Shown: positions 1 through 9,165 of the stretch, piece by piece
Position numbering within the stretch: the first letter of the stretch is position 1
Layout of the letters: each line of letters opens with the position of its first letter
Assembly: GCA_022706765.1 (NCBI GenBank)
Contig: JAKJBX010000004.1
Coordinates: 62,001-126,000 of the forward strand
Source: Bacillota bacterium
Lineage (GTDB): Bacteria > Bacillota > Clostridia > Monoglobales > Firm-18
Direction: 5' to 3'
DNA: 64,000 bases
Notes under the pieces: model-generated
What the model was told of the DNA's origin: nothing
Seen by the model: the letters and a program-made list of their open reading frames with translations, nothing else
The model's database searches: none
Position numbers and translations under genes: made by a program

Positions 1-1
1 C

Positions 2-2425
2 TATCCCGCCAGGACCTATGACAAGCCTACCGAGCGTATCACCGTCTTTGAAGCAAGCAACTATTACGGCGAGGTGGAAAGCGCCGCCGCACAGATCATC
101 CGGCTGTGCCGTGAAAACAACTACCGCTTCCGTGACATTGCGGTCGCCACCAAGGCTTTGGGCACCTATGCGCCGCTTGTCCGCCATATTTTTGAGGAGT
201 ATCAAATCAACTACAACCTGGACGAAAAAATCACCGCGCTGTGCCATCCGCTGACCCGCGCGGTACTGTCCGTGTTGGAAACGGTCATCCGGCATTTCAG
301 CTATGAGGCAGTTTTTGGCTGGCTGAAATCTCCCTATTGCGGACTGGATGACGGCGATGTTTTCCTGCTCGAAAACTATGTGCTTGCCTGCGGCAGCACG
401 CCCGGCATGTGGAAAAACCCACAGGACTGGTCCTTTATGCCAAACGGTTTTGACGAGGCGGCGCTCACAAGAGTCAACGCCGCTAAAAACGCCGCACGCT
501 CCGCGCTTATCGGCTTTGCGAACAAATTCTCGGGGCGCAAGACCGCCCGTGAAATCGCCGTGGCGCTGACCGAATTTTTGTATGAGTCGGGCGCCGACAA
601 GACGGCGCAGCGGCAGGCGGAGGCTTTTACAGCAGCGGGACAGATCCAAAACCGTAACCTCCTGACCTCTGCATGGAACGGCATCATCAGGGTCATCGAC
701 GAGATTGTCTCTGTGCTCGGCGATGAGCAGCTGACCTTTGAAAAGTTTTACGCCATATTCAAAGCCGGACTTGACGGCTGCGAGATCGGTCACATCCCGC
801 CGACGGTGGATGAGGTGCTGGTCTGCCATGTTGACCGTGTTGCGGGGCAGGACGTCAAATGCCTGTTCGTCCTCGGCGCGTCAAACGGCGTTTTCCCCGA
901 AAGCTACACAAACGAGGGTCTGCTGTCCGACAGCGACAAGGAAAACCTTACGGCGATGGGCGCCGACCTTTCCGATACCACGGTTTTGCGTCAGGCGCGA
1001 GAGAGCAGCGTCATCTACACGACGCTTACTTCGCCGCTTGACAGGCTGTTTTTGTATTACCCCATCGCCGACAGCGACGGCAAGGCGGTCTACTCCTCCA
1101 CCATCATCGAACGGATTAAGCGCCTCTTCCCCGCCATCCGCTCGGAGGACAATATCTATGACAAGGACGACGTGCTGCCTGAAATCGAGGGCGCAGTGCC
1201 GACCTTCAACAAGATGCTGCAAGACGGCAGGCGCTTTGCCCAGGCAGCCGCATGGTTTAAGACGCATATGCCTGACAAATACGCCGCCGCCCTCGCCGCA
1301 AAACGCTACACCAACCTGCCAAACGATTTGTCCGCAGGGGCGGTCGCCCTGCTGTACGGCAGTCTGCCGAAGGGCAGCGTTTCCCGTGCTGAGCAGTTCA
1401 ACAAATGCCAGTATGCGTACTTTTTAAAATACGGGCTGTTTGCCGCCGAGCGTGAGCAATACACCATTGAGCCCCGCACAGCCGGCTCGTTTATGCACGA
1501 GATCATCGACCGGTTCTCACGCTTTGCCAATGATTACGGCTGGAAAAACATCACACAAAAAATCTGCGCCGAAAAAGCGTCGGAGCTGACCGGGCAAGTC
1601 CTGACCGAATATCTCGGCGACGCCTATACCTCCTCCGCCCGATTCGGTTATCTGACCCACAAGGTGTCCGGCATTATGTCAACCACCGCGTGGCACATTG
1701 CGGCGTTTTACAAAAAGTCGCAGTTCGTGCCGCTCGGCTATGAAATCGCTTTTGACACAGACGGGGATATGCGTCCCATTGAAGTGGAGGTTGACGGACA
1801 CAAGCTTCTGCTGCGGGGCAAGGTCGACCGGGCGGATATCCTGCGCACCGAAAACGGCAACTATATCAGCATCGTCGACTACAAATCCAGCGCAAAAAAT
1901 ATCGATTTTTCCGAGATCCTGTGCGGCGTACAGATCCAGCTGCCCACCTATATCAGCGCCGTGTGTGAGGCAATTTCGCAAAAAGAGGGCGTCCGGACCA
2001 TGCCCGCCGCCATGCTGTACTATAAATTCGACATGCCCGTCATTACGGCGGACAGAAAAGTCACTGACGAAGAGATCGCCGAAAAAGTGCAGAAGGCGCT
2101 GCGGATGCAGGGGGTGACCCTCGAAGCTGAACAGGTAGCCGACGGCATCAGCAGCGTGTTTGCGGTGAAGTCCTTAGCGACAGGCGAGCAGATAGACCGC
2201 ATTTGCAAGACGGCGCACAAAAAGTTAAAGGATGCTTTTTCACAGGTTTTAAACGGAAAAATCGCCCTCAACCCCGTCAGGATCGGGGGCGAAACGGCAT
2301 GCAGATACTGCCCCTACGGCACGGTGTGTGCCTTTGACGTAAATTTTGCGGGCAACCATTACCGCAACATCAAAAAAATCGACAGAGAGGAGTTTTTCAG
2401 CTATGTCGGTCAAGTGGACGCCTGA
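2..2425 (+). CDS. addB: AddB, ATP-dependent nuclease/helicase subunit B (5' end outside window)
   Basis: AddB is the second subunit of the AddAB helicase-nuclease that processes double-strand breaks and recognises Chi in Firmicutes, the counterpart of RecBCD. The frame is open from the first bases of the window, so only the C-terminal ~808 residues are present. The C-terminal nuclease region shows a RecB-type segment (IVDYKSSAKN, then QIQLPTY) and ends with CRYCPYGTVC, the cysteine cluster that with an upstream Cys holds the AddB 4Fe-4S cluster. addA begins inside its last 23 bases, so the two genes are translationally coupled, the usual addB-addA order. The start, Walker A region and first iron-sulfur cysteine are not visible. 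Confidence 0.95.
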   Translation, partial: YPARTYDKPTERITVFEASNYYGEVESAAAQIIRLCRENNYRFRDIAVATKALGTYAPLVRHIFEEYQINYNLDEKITALCHPLTRAVLSVLETVIRHFSYEAVFGWLKSPYCGLDDGDVFLLENYVLACGSTPGMWKNPQDWSFMPNGFDEAALTRVNAAKNAARSALIGFANKFSGRKTAREIAVALTEFLYESGADKTAQRQAEAFTAAGQIQNRNLLTSAWNGIIRVIDEIVSVLGDEQLTFEKFYAIFKAGLDGCEIGHIPPTVDEVLVCHVDRVAGQDVKCLFVLGASNGVFPESYTNEGLLSDSDKENLTAMGADLSDTTVLRQARESSVIYTTLTSPLDRLFLYYPIADSDGKAVYSSTIIERIKRLFPAIRSEDNIYDKDDVLPEIEGAVPTFNKMLQDGRRFAQAAAWFKTHMPDKYAAALAAKRYTNLPNDLSAGAVALLYGSLPKGSVSRAEQFNKCQYAYFLKYGLFAAEREQYTIEPRTAGSFMHEIIDRFSRFANDYGWKNITQKICAEKASELTGQVLTEYLGDAYTSSARFGYLTHKVSGIMSTTAWHIAAFYKKSQFVPLGYEIAFDTDGDMRPIEVEVDGHKLLLRGKVDRADILRTENGNYISIVDYKSSAKNIDFSEILCGVQIQLPTYISAVCEAISQKEGVRTMPAAMLYYKFDMPVITADRKVTDEEIAEKVQKALRMQGVTLEAEQVADGISSVFAVKSLATGEQIDRICKTAHKKLKDAFSQVLNGKIALNPVRIGGETACRYCPYGTVCAFDVNFAGNHYRNIKKIDREEFFSYVGQVDA

Positions 2426-5400
2426 GCAGCAAAAAGCCATAGACATAAGGGGCGGCGACGTTTTGGTGTCGGCCGCGGCAGGCTCGGGCAAGACCGCCGT
2501 GCTGGTCGAGCGTGTCATCCGCCGGATCACCGACACCGAAAGCCCTGTCGACATCGACCGCCTGCTCATCTGCACCTTCACCAACGCCGCCGCAAGCGGT
2601 ATGCAAATCAAGCTGCGTGAAGCGCTCCGCAAGCAGCTCGAACAACAACCCGACAACGCACATTTGGCTAAGCAGCTTGCGCTGTTTCCCCGTGCGGCGA
2701 TCAATACCGTCCATGCCTTTTGCCAGGCGCTTTTAAAGAACTATTTCCACAAGGTCGGACTTTCCGCCGCCTTTGAAATCGGCGATGAAACGCAGCTCGG
2801 CGTCCTGCGTAAGCAAGCCCTGGAACAGGTTTTGACGCTGCGGTATGAAAACCCCTCGGCGGACTTTGAAGCGCTGGTCGCAAGCTTTGGCGGAAAGCGT
2901 GACGACAGCGGTTTGTCGGAGCTTGCCATGCGCATTTACGGCTTTTCGCAAAGCACCGCCGACCCCGGGGGCTGGCTGTCGGCGGCAAGGGATATGTATT
3001 CAGGCGGCGGCGTGGACATATGGTCGTCCTACTTGTCGGCGGCTGTCGCCGTGGAATTCAGCGGCATGGCGGCGGCGTATGACAGCGCCATTTCGGTAAT
3101 AGAAACCGCCGACGGCATTGCGCAGTACATAGACTGCTTTGGCGTCGAACGCGAAATGCTCGCAAGCCTTGCCGGTGAGCAGGACTTGTCATGGGATGAC
3201 ATGCGCCAAAGGCTGGACGGCATCGTGTTCGGCACGCTGCCCAGAAAGAGCAAGGGCGCAGACGACAACGCCGTTGCCTACGTTCAGGGCATCCGCAAGA
3301 AGGTCAAGACCCAAATCGACAAAATCCGAAATATGTATAGCTGCACACAGCAAGAAGCCGAGCAGGACTGCCGGATTTTGGGCGGCGTGATCGGTGAGTT
3401 TTGCCGAATTGTGTCAGATTTTGCGGCGGCGTATGCCGAATTAAAGGCGGACAAGGGCATTGTGGATTTTAACGATTTGGAGCATTTGACGCTAAAACTC
3501 CTGTCTGATGAAGAAGTCCGCACGGGAATCCAGGGCAAATTTGACGAAGTACTGGTCGACGAGTATCAGGACACGAACGGCGTGCAGGAGGCCATCTTCT
3601 CCGCCGTGTCAGGAGGGGACAACCTCTTTATGGTCGGCGACGTCAAGCAAAGCATTTACGGCTTCCGCAATGCCCAGCCGCAGATTTTCACTGTAAAGGC
3701 ATTTGGCTTTACAGCTAAAAAAGCGTGCGGCAGCTTGATTTCCCTGTCGCACAACTTCCGAAGCGGCGGCAGTGTGATTGATTTTGTAAACGCCATATTT
3801 TTGCCAATTATGACGCAAGCCATGGGCGGTGTGGACTATGAAAACGGTCACAGCCTGATAAAAGGCAGGGCAGACGACGCCGTTGGGGCGACCGAAATAC
3901 ACATCATTGAGAAAACGCTCGAAGCCCATGACGACCTGACCGAGGACGAACAGCTTTCAGACGAAATCCTGCGTGAGGCGATGTTTACCGCACAGCGCAT
4001 TGTAACTTTGGTCGAGACGGAACGCCCGCTGGTGACGGACGAGGACAGCGGCTTGCCGCGCCCTATCCAGTACCGTGACATCGCCGTCCTGACCCGAAAA
4101 ATCAAGGGTGTGTCAAGCGTCTTTGCGCAGGAGCTGACACGACTGAATATCCCGTTTTACTGCGAGGACGACCGCGGCGACTATATTATTTCCTTGGAAA
4201 TATCTACCATTATTGCGTTTTTACAGATCATCGACAACCCGCTGCAAGACATCCCGCTTTTGACGGTGATGCGCAGCCCGATGTTTCATTTTACCGATGA
4301 GGAGCTGGCAAAAATCCGTGCGGCGGCGACGGGGGCGTTTTACCTTGCGCTGTGCTGTGCGGACGACGAAAAGTCAAAAGCGTTTGTGCGGACATTGGAG
4401 CATTACAGAAGCCTGTCGCGGCATGAGCGCATCGAACACCTGATCAGAAAAATACTAAGCGACACGGGTTATCTGTCTTTTGTGGCGCTGCTCCCGGGCG
4501 GTGAGGCACGTGTGACCAACCTGCGGCTGCTGTGCGAGCGGGCGGGCAGGTTCGAAAGCGGCGAATACAAAAGCATTTTTGATTTCATCGGCTACATCAC
4601 CGCCATGCGGGAGAATGCGCAGTCCTACTCCGCCGCAAAAATCGCCGGGCAAAACGACAACGTCGTCAAGATGATGAGCATCCACAAGAGTAAGGGCTTG
4701 GAGTTCCCCGCCGTATTTGTCGTGCGCTGCGGCGGCAGGTTTAACATCACAGACCTGAACGCACCTGTATTATACGATCTTGACCTCGGCATCGGCTGTG
4801 ACTTTATCGACATCAACCGTGGCATCAAATACCCCTCCGTTTCAAAGTACGCCGTTTCGGCGAAGAAACGCTTTGCCATGCTTTCGGAGGAAATGCGCGT
4901 GCTGTACGTCGCCATGACCCGTGCGAAGGACTATCTGTTTATGGTCGGCAGCTGCAACAATGCGGAAAAAAAGCTGGATGAATGGGAAAACGCCGAAATC
5001 ACGCCCTATACCGTTTCAAAGCAAAGCACCTTCCTTGACTGGATCGGGCTTGCGCTGGGCGGCAAAATCCGCAGCGCCGCAACCGTTCACAGTGCGTTTG
5101 ATATTGTGATGCGCAGCAGGGAGGGCATTGAAACGCCGGTCGAAGACGAAGACCCAATGACCGACGGCTACTCCGATGAGGTCGCAAGGCGGCTCGAATA
5201 CCGCTACCCTTATGCGTCGACGAAAGGCATCCCCTCCAAGCTGCCGGTCAGCCAGGCGATTTTGGATGCGCAGCAGCCGATACGTCTTAAAAAACCAGAG
5301 TTTATGCAAAAACGTGAAGCCCTGTCCGCCGCCGTGCGGGGCACGGTTATCCACTTTGTGCTGCAAAACATCGATATCGCGCGTACCGCCGCCAAGTACG

Positions 5401-5801
5401 ACATTGAGCGGCAGCTGAGCGAGATGGTCACCGACAATATGATCGACGCCCGTCTTGCGGATGTGGTCAGTGCGGATGCAATTGCAGAGTTTTTTGCAAG
5501 CGGCATCGGCAGGCGTTTAAGGGCGTCAGGGATGGTCCGGCGTGAGGTGAAATTCTTTGTGGACGTTCCCGCAAAGGAGATCATCGACGGACTGGATGAA
5601 AACGCCGCCGAAGAAAAAATCCTGTTGCAGGGCGTTGTGGACTGCTGCTTTGAGGAGGACGGCGAGCTTGTCATCATCGACTACAAGACCGGCAGCGTCG
5701 ACCGACCCGAGTACCAAAAGCAGCTCAACTTTTACGCAAGGGGCTTGTCAGCGAGCCTGAATATGCCGGTGAAGGAAACGCTTTTGTATCCGCTGATATA
5801 A
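2403..5801 (+). CDS. addA: AddA, ATP-dependent helicase/nuclease subunit A
   Basis: This is the UvrD-like helicase plus nuclease subunit of AddAB, about 1132 residues. The chosen ATG at 2403 has GAGAGGAG 9 bases upstream and gives MSVKWTPEQQKAI, the family N terminus; the frame is open further upstream only because it overlaps addB. Visible motifs are Walker A AAAGSGKTAVLVERV near residue 22, DEYQDTN (Walker B/motif II), GDVKQSIYGFRNA (motif III), SIHKSKGLEFP, VLYVAMTRAKD (motif VI) and a C-terminal RecB nuclease motif VIIDYKTG. All helicase and nuclease signatures appear intact. A GC hairpin with a short T run follows the stop. Confidence 0.96.
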   Translation: MSVKWTPEQQKAIDIRGGDVLVSAAAGSGKTAVLVERVIRRITDTESPVDIDRLLICTFTNAAASGMQIKLREALRKQLEQQPDNAHLAKQLALFPRAAINTVHAFCQALLKNYFHKVGLSAAFEIGDETQLGVLRKQALEQVLTLRYENPSADFEALVASFGGKRDDSGLSELAMRIYGFSQSTADPGGWLSAARDMYSGGGVDIWSSYLSAAVAVEFSGMAAAYDSAISVIETADGIAQYIDCFGVEREMLASLAGEQDLSWDDMRQRLDGIVFGTLPRKSKGADDNAVAYVQGIRKKVKTQIDKIRNMYSCTQQEAEQDCRILGGVIGEFCRIVSDFAAAYAELKADKGIVDFNDLEHLTLKLLSDEEVRTGIQGKFDEVLVDEYQDTNGVQEAIFSAVSGGDNLFMVGDVKQSIYGFRNAQPQIFTVKAFGFTAKKACGSLISLSHNFRSGGSVIDFVNAIFLPIMTQAMGGVDYENGHSLIKGRADDAVGATEIHIIEKTLEAHDDLTEDEQLSDEILREAMFTAQRIVTLVETERPLVTDEDSGLPRPIQYRDIAVLTRKIKGVSSVFAQELTRLNIPFYCEDDRGDYIISLEISTIIAFLQIIDNPLQDIPLLTVMRSPMFHFTDEELAKIRAAATGAFYLALCCADDEKSKAFVRTLEHYRSLSRHERIEHLIRKILSDTGYLSFVALLPGGEARVTNLRLLCERAGRFESGEYKSIFDFIGYITAMRENAQSYSAAKIAGQNDNVVKMMSIHKSKGLEFPAVFVVRCGGRFNITDLNAPVLYDLDLGIGCDFIDINRGIKYPSVSKYAVSAKKRFAMLSEEMRVLYVAMTRAKDYLFMVGSCNNAEKKLDEWENAEITPYTVSKQSTFLDWIGLALGGKIRSAATVHSAFDIVMRSREGIETPVEDEDPMTDGYSDEVARRLEYRYPYASTKGIPSKLPVSQAILDAQQPIRLKKPEFMQKREALSAAVRGTVIHFVLQNIDIARTAAKYDIERQLSEMVTDNMIDARLADVVSADAIAEFFASGIGRRLRASGMVRREVKFFVDVPAKEIIDGLDENAAEEKILLQGVVDCCFEEDGELVIIDYKTGSVDRPEYQKQLNFYARGLSASLNMPVKETLLYPLI

Positions 5802-5806
5802 AGAAG

Positions 5807-5826
5807 ACCCCATCAGCGGGGGTTTT
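5807..5826 (+). terminator. Probable addBA terminator
   Basis: ACCCC and GGGGG pair around ATCAGC, followed by TTTT, six bases after the addA stop. The stem is short (5 bp), so efficiency is uncertain. Confidence 0.5.
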
Positions 5827-5888
5827 AGACCCGCCGCGCCACACCCGCGTGCCCCTTGCAGGTATATGCATCCCACCGAAAAACAAAT

Positions 5889-5923
5889 AACAGAGCCATT
5901 TTCGAAATGAAGATGGCTCTGTT
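5889..5923. terminator. Bidirectional hairpin terminator
   Basis: AACAGAGCCAT and ATGGCTCTGTT form a perfect 11-bp stem with a 13-base loop between two convergent genes. On the minus strand it is followed by TATTTGTTTTT, so it most clearly ends the SGNH hydrolase transcript. Confidence 0.75.
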
Positions 5924-5956
5924 AATTTAAGCGAAGTTTTTGTCTGCCCGGGGTTG

Positions 5957-7546
5957 TTATCGGTTGGTGATAATCACTGTTTGCGTCGCGCCGTCCCAAT
6001 CAACCTTGGCGCCGAGACCCTCGACGATGGCACGGACAGGAACAAGCGTGCGGTCGTTCACCAGTTTCGCAGGCACATCGAGTATAATCTGCTCTGTGTT
6101 TTTCGTCATAATGTTATTTCCGATTTGCAGGGTTATCACAATGTCGCCCTTCTTTGCGGTGACGGTTTGCGTTGCGCCATCCCACGACACTTCAGCTTCC
6201 ATTGCCTCAAATATCTTACGGAACGGAACGAGCGTTCTGTCATTCTCTATGATCGGCTCCTGGTCAAATTCTATGCGTTTGCCGTTCAAAGTCACCTTCA
6301 CGGCGCCGTCATCAGGCAAAGCGTCTGCCTTATCTGCAACAAATGAGGTTGTTGCGGCAAACCACGCTTTTGCCAATTTTTCGTATCCGGCAGCATTCGG
6401 GTGTATGTTGTCTTTAATGTCTTCCGCTGTCAGCAGGGGGTGCATATCTACAAAATAAACACTCTTGCCCTGACTGACCTTTTCGGCGACCATCGGAGGA
6501 AGCTTTGCGTTGTAGGCGATAACTCTTTCGCCATGGACGCCGGTCAGCAGCGGGAGAGACGACACAAAAATCTTGACGTCCTTTTTCGTGTCCGCAATTT
6601 TGTCTATCAATGCGCTCAGTCTGTCGGGCGCTGTATCTATCTGGTCATTTTGCAGCATATCGTTTGTGCCGAGCATCAGCAAAACGATGTCCGGCTGGCT
6701 GTCTTGCACATATTTGACAATGCTGGCGTCTATCTTTGCGATTTTCCAGCCGCTGTGCCCCTCATGATCCTTGTCAGGGAGTGCGCTTGATCCGCCCCGC
6801 AGAGAACCGACATAATTGACGTTCTTCCCTGCGTCCGCATACAGCTGCCAAAGGAATGTCCTGTATCCGCCGCTGTCCGCACCATCTGTAATCGAGTCGC
6901 CCACAGGCATGATTTTGGTCGCGTTCGGATCCGGCAGCGGGGTTGGCTCCGGAGTCGGTGTTGGCGTCGGCTCCGGCGGCGCGGTCGTTGTCGGCTTTGT
7001 AAAGACACCTGTTTCAGGGTCATAGCCACGCTCGGCGACCATGAATTTATCTATTTTATAAAAACCGTTCATAGACGTGGCGCTGATTTTCACCAATTCG
7101 TCACCCGACGCGGTGAAATAATAGGCAGGCGTCCATTGGAATTCATTCACCACAGCCCCTACCTTAACCACGCCAAACACGCCGTTGTTTCTTGAAAACG
7201 CGACGGTTTTGCTCAGGGTTGACGGATTGGCATACATCCATACCACAAACTCACCGGCTTTTCCGGTGTTGAAGCTAAACTCAATGTCACCCTTTGAACC
7301 GGGCTGCGGAAGGACATCCATACCTTGCATCTGGATATAGCTTGACGCCGCGTCAGCGCCGCTTGTAACTTTTGTTTCCGCATTGATGGTGACAAGCTCC
7401 GCCTCGATGGTAAGCTTTTCGCCGACCGTTCCAAAGTGTGTGACACCGTCGACGACTGTTGGCTCGGCAAAAACAAATCCGCACGACACCGATAGCATCG
7501 AAAAAACAATCACCATACATAGCGTTTTGAATCCTTTGAATTGCAT
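5957..7546 (-). CDS. Secreted SGNH/GDSL hydrolase with C-terminal copper-amine-oxidase-N-like stalk
   Basis: A secreted esterase-type hydrolase of about 529 residues, probably acting on acylated carbohydrate outside the cell (inference). Order: signal peptide (MQFKGFKTLCMVIVFSMLSV), a beta-sandwich region resembling carbohydrate-binding modules, a Thr/Pro linker (PEPTPTPTPEPTPLP), an SGNH domain with GDSITDG (catalytic Ser), GTNDM (Asn) and DNIHPN (Asp/His), then about 110 residues with twice-repeated NDRTLVP, the copper amine oxidase N-terminal-like domain common on clostridial exported proteins. The ATG at 7546 has AGGGGGA at good spacing; a longer frame from 7594 would put 16 charged residues before the signal peptide. 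Monocistronic, with its own promoter and terminator. Confidence 0.88.
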   Translation of the reverse strand: MQFKGFKTLCMVIVFSMLSVSCGFVFAEPTVVDGVTHFGTVGEKLTIEAELVTINAETKVTSGADAASSYIQMQGMDVLPQPGSKGDIEFSFNTGKAGEFVVWMYANPSTLSKTVAFSRNNGVFGVVKVGAVVNEFQWTPAYYFTASGDELVKISATSMNGFYKIDKFMVAERGYDPETGVFTKPTTTAPPEPTPTPTPEPTPLPDPNATKIMPVGDSITDGADSGGYRTFLWQLYADAGKNVNYVGSLRGGSSALPDKDHEGHSGWKIAKIDASIVKYVQDSQPDIVLLMLGTNDMLQNDQIDTAPDRLSALIDKIADTKKDVKIFVSSLPLLTGVHGERVIAYNAKLPPMVAEKVSQGKSVYFVDMHPLLTAEDIKDNIHPNAAGYEKLAKAWFAATTSFVADKADALPDDGAVKVTLNGKRIEFDQEPIIENDRTLVPFRKIFEAMEAEVSWDGATQTVTAKKGDIVITLQIGNNIMTKNTEQIILDVPAKLVNDRTLVPVRAIVEGLGAKVDWDGATQTVIITNR

Positions 7547-7585
7547 CGATATTCCCCCTATATTATAATTTTTTACGTTAATAAT

Positions 7586-7613
7586 ATTATACATTTTTTT
7601 GCGTCAAATGCAA
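7586..7613 (-). promoter_or_regulatory. Sigma-A-type promoter of the SGNH hydrolase gene
   Basis: Read on the minus strand: TTGCAT, a 16-base spacer, TATAAT, about 40 bases before the start codon. Confidence 0.5.
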
Positions 7614-7661
7614 ACCATATTTTTCGGGGAGCGGACAAACGGTATCTAAACTAAAAAATAC

Positions 7662-7690
7662 TTGCAAAATTTTTCTATGTATGATAAAAT
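7662..7690 (+). promoter_or_regulatory. Possible plus-strand promoter
   Basis: TTGCAA, 17 bases, TAAAAT. It points toward the gene at 8036 with a leader of about 340 bases that holds a strong hairpin. Only the hexamers support it. Confidence 0.35.
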
Positions 7691-7724
7691 ATCCTTAACG
7701 GAAGCACAGACAAATAAAAAAGCG

Positions 7725-7758
7725 GCAGGACAATGTGGTGCAAACACATTGCCCCTGC
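7725..7758 (+). other. Stable hairpin in the 7595-8035 gene-free stretch
   Basis: GCAGG-CAATGTG and CACATTG-CCTGC pair as two helices (5 and 7 bp) with a GTGCAAA loop. The rest of the 440-base stretch shows a promoter-like site and no convincing coding region; short open frames there lack ribosome binding sites. Confidence 0.45.
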
Positions 7759-8035
7759 AATATGGGTGTCAGCCACCTATACGCAACCGGATTACCGGCA
7801 CCAAACCCATTATAACACATTTTCCTTTCCATTTCAAGAGGGGGAGATGCACGGGATTCGGTATAAAGAACAAGCGCAAGCGTGTAGGAAAACTGCCATG
7901 GGGCAGCGTTCTGCATGCTTTTTTATGTTGAGCATGAATATGCTTGGAAGTGGTTTCGTTAACGGGGGATTTGGCGTCCGTGATTTAGTGCGGGCGCCGC
8001 CCCTGTAATATCGAAAGCATAGAGGTGAAAAGAAA

Positions 8036-8359
8036 TTGCACGATCTGAATTTTTTTAAGGCGCTGTTTAAAAGCGAAATCTACCGCTCCCTGAGGGAGGA
8101 GCATGCCAGCGGTGACATTCAGGGCGTTATAGACGACCTGGCTGAGACAAGCAAATCCATAAATACCCGCATGGACGACGGTCAAAGGCTGCTGTTTTCT
8201 ATGCACAACGACCTGTCGGAACACTATGCCAGGGAAATGGAGTTTGAGGGCTTTGTGCGGGGGTATCACCTCGGGGCGTGCGGCGCCATCGAGCTCTTTC
8301 ATATGAAAGCGCGGCGCAGGCAGAGACTGTATTCGCCGAGGCGCGGGAAGCGTAGTTAA
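8036..8359 (+). CDS. Small helical protein of unknown function
   Basis: A 107-residue, charged, mainly helical protein with no signal or membrane segment. I do not recognise a named family with certainty; the end (EGFVRGYHLGACGAIELF) recalls the C-terminal segment of small clostridial DUF proteins. The start is a TTG with GAGGTGAA 8 bases upstream; no ATG in frame precedes the conserved-looking FFKALFKSEIYRSL. A 9-bp hairpin terminator follows at once, so it is probably transcribed alone. Confidence 0.6.
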   Translation: MHDLNFFKALFKSEIYRSLREEHASGDIQGVIDDLAETSKSINTRMDDGQRLLFSMHNDLSEHYAREMEFEGFVRGYHLGACGAIELFHMKARRRQRLYSPRRGKRS

Positions 8360-8379
8360 AGGGTGCCCAAGGGCACCCT
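8360..8379 (+). terminator. Terminator after the 8036 gene
   Basis: AGGGTGCCC and GGGCACCCT form a 9-bp stem, followed by TATTTCTTTA, directly after the stop codon. Confidence 0.65.
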
Positions 8380-8401
8380 ATTTCTTTATCGTTCCCTTTG
8401 T

Positions 8402-8617
8402 TCAATTTTTATCGTTAAGCGACCGGCTATATTCAGAGGCTTTCTTATGCAATTCCTCTATGCTTAAATTTTCCAGCTTATCCTGCCGCCAAGCGGTGTA
8501 ATCAAAATCCGCTAATTTTTGCAAAGCTGCTATAAATTCCTCCCCTTTTACAAGCCCGAACTTCTCAAAAATAATATCCAAGCCTTCTTTAACCAATACG
8601 GTTTCATGACTGCTCAT
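8402..8617 (-). CDS. Small protein, putative antitoxin partner of the PIN protein
   Basis: A 71-residue acidic helical protein (MSSHETVLVKEGLDIIFEKFGL...). Its ATG overlaps the stop of the PIN-domain gene by four bases, so the two are coupled. The PIN gene comes first, opposite to the antitoxin-first order of classical vapBC, and no ribbon-helix-helix or AbrB-type DNA-binding motif can be seen. The antitoxin role rests only on the coupling to a PIN gene. It could equally be an accessory protein. Confidence 0.55.
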   Translation of the reverse strand: MSSHETVLVKEGLDIIFEKFGLVKGEEFIAALQKLADFDYTAWRQDKLENLSIEELHKKASEYSRSLNDKN

Positions 8618-9045
8618 AAGTTTTCCCTCCTTATAAACTCTATGGGGTCAACGATTTTAATGCCTTCTATGTTTTTATTAAGAATACCCATATCCGTTGT
8701 GATGAAATACGCGCATTTGCAATGTATGGCGCAAGCCATATGTGCGGCATCCTTTATTTTCAATCCTTTTTGCAATAAGTTCTTTGAGGTTTCAACTATT
8801 GTGTCATTCTGCTTATCACATACAACGGCAGATAATTCTTTCCATTTGCTTATTCTGTTTTTTCTTTCTATAAAAGGATTTATTCCGTTCTCATAATCCA
8901 ACATATACGACCAACACAGTTTATACTCTTTGCTTAAAATTTTACTTTGTATGAACATTTTAGCTTTTGCCTCTATTTCAATTTTAAGCTGCGATTGATT
9001 GTCAAACGGTCTGTTAAAGCAACAGTTATCTAAATATATGAGCAT
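8614..9045 (-). CDS. PIN-domain protein, probable toxin RNase
   Basis: A 143-residue PIN-fold protein, a family of Mg-dependent endoribonucleases often used as VapC-type toxins. The first acidic residue lies in MLIYLDNCCFNRP, and a second in the typical KIKDAAHMACAIHCKC helix, with TTDMGIL near the end. The ATG at 9045 is preceded by GAGGGGTG; the open frame extends 16 residues further but without a ribosome binding site. It forms a two-gene unit with the downstream 71-residue gene. Confidence 0.75.
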   Translation of the reverse strand: MLIYLDNCCFNRPFDNQSQLKIEIEAKAKMFIQSKILSKEYKLCWSYMLDYENGINPFIERKNRISKWKELSAVVCDKQNDTIVETSKNLLQKGLKIKDAAHMACAIHCKCAYFITTDMGILNKNIEGIKIVDPIEFIRRENL

Positions 9046-9165
9046 TATAACACCCCTCACGCACATTATACACCAAAGAGGTAAATAAATCAATCATTTA
9101 AAGAACAACGGAACGCAGTGAGATGCCCCCAAATGTCCCCTTGACATTTGCGCCGCCCTTATTTA

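Noticed and set aside
7733-8008. 91-residue plus-strand frame before the 8036 gene
   Set aside because: Starts in a hairpin, no ribosome binding site, no protein-like composition.
9130-9150. Hairpin CAAATGTC/GACATTTG after thrS as terminator
   Set aside because: No T run follows on the minus strand and the region is not clearly a terminator.
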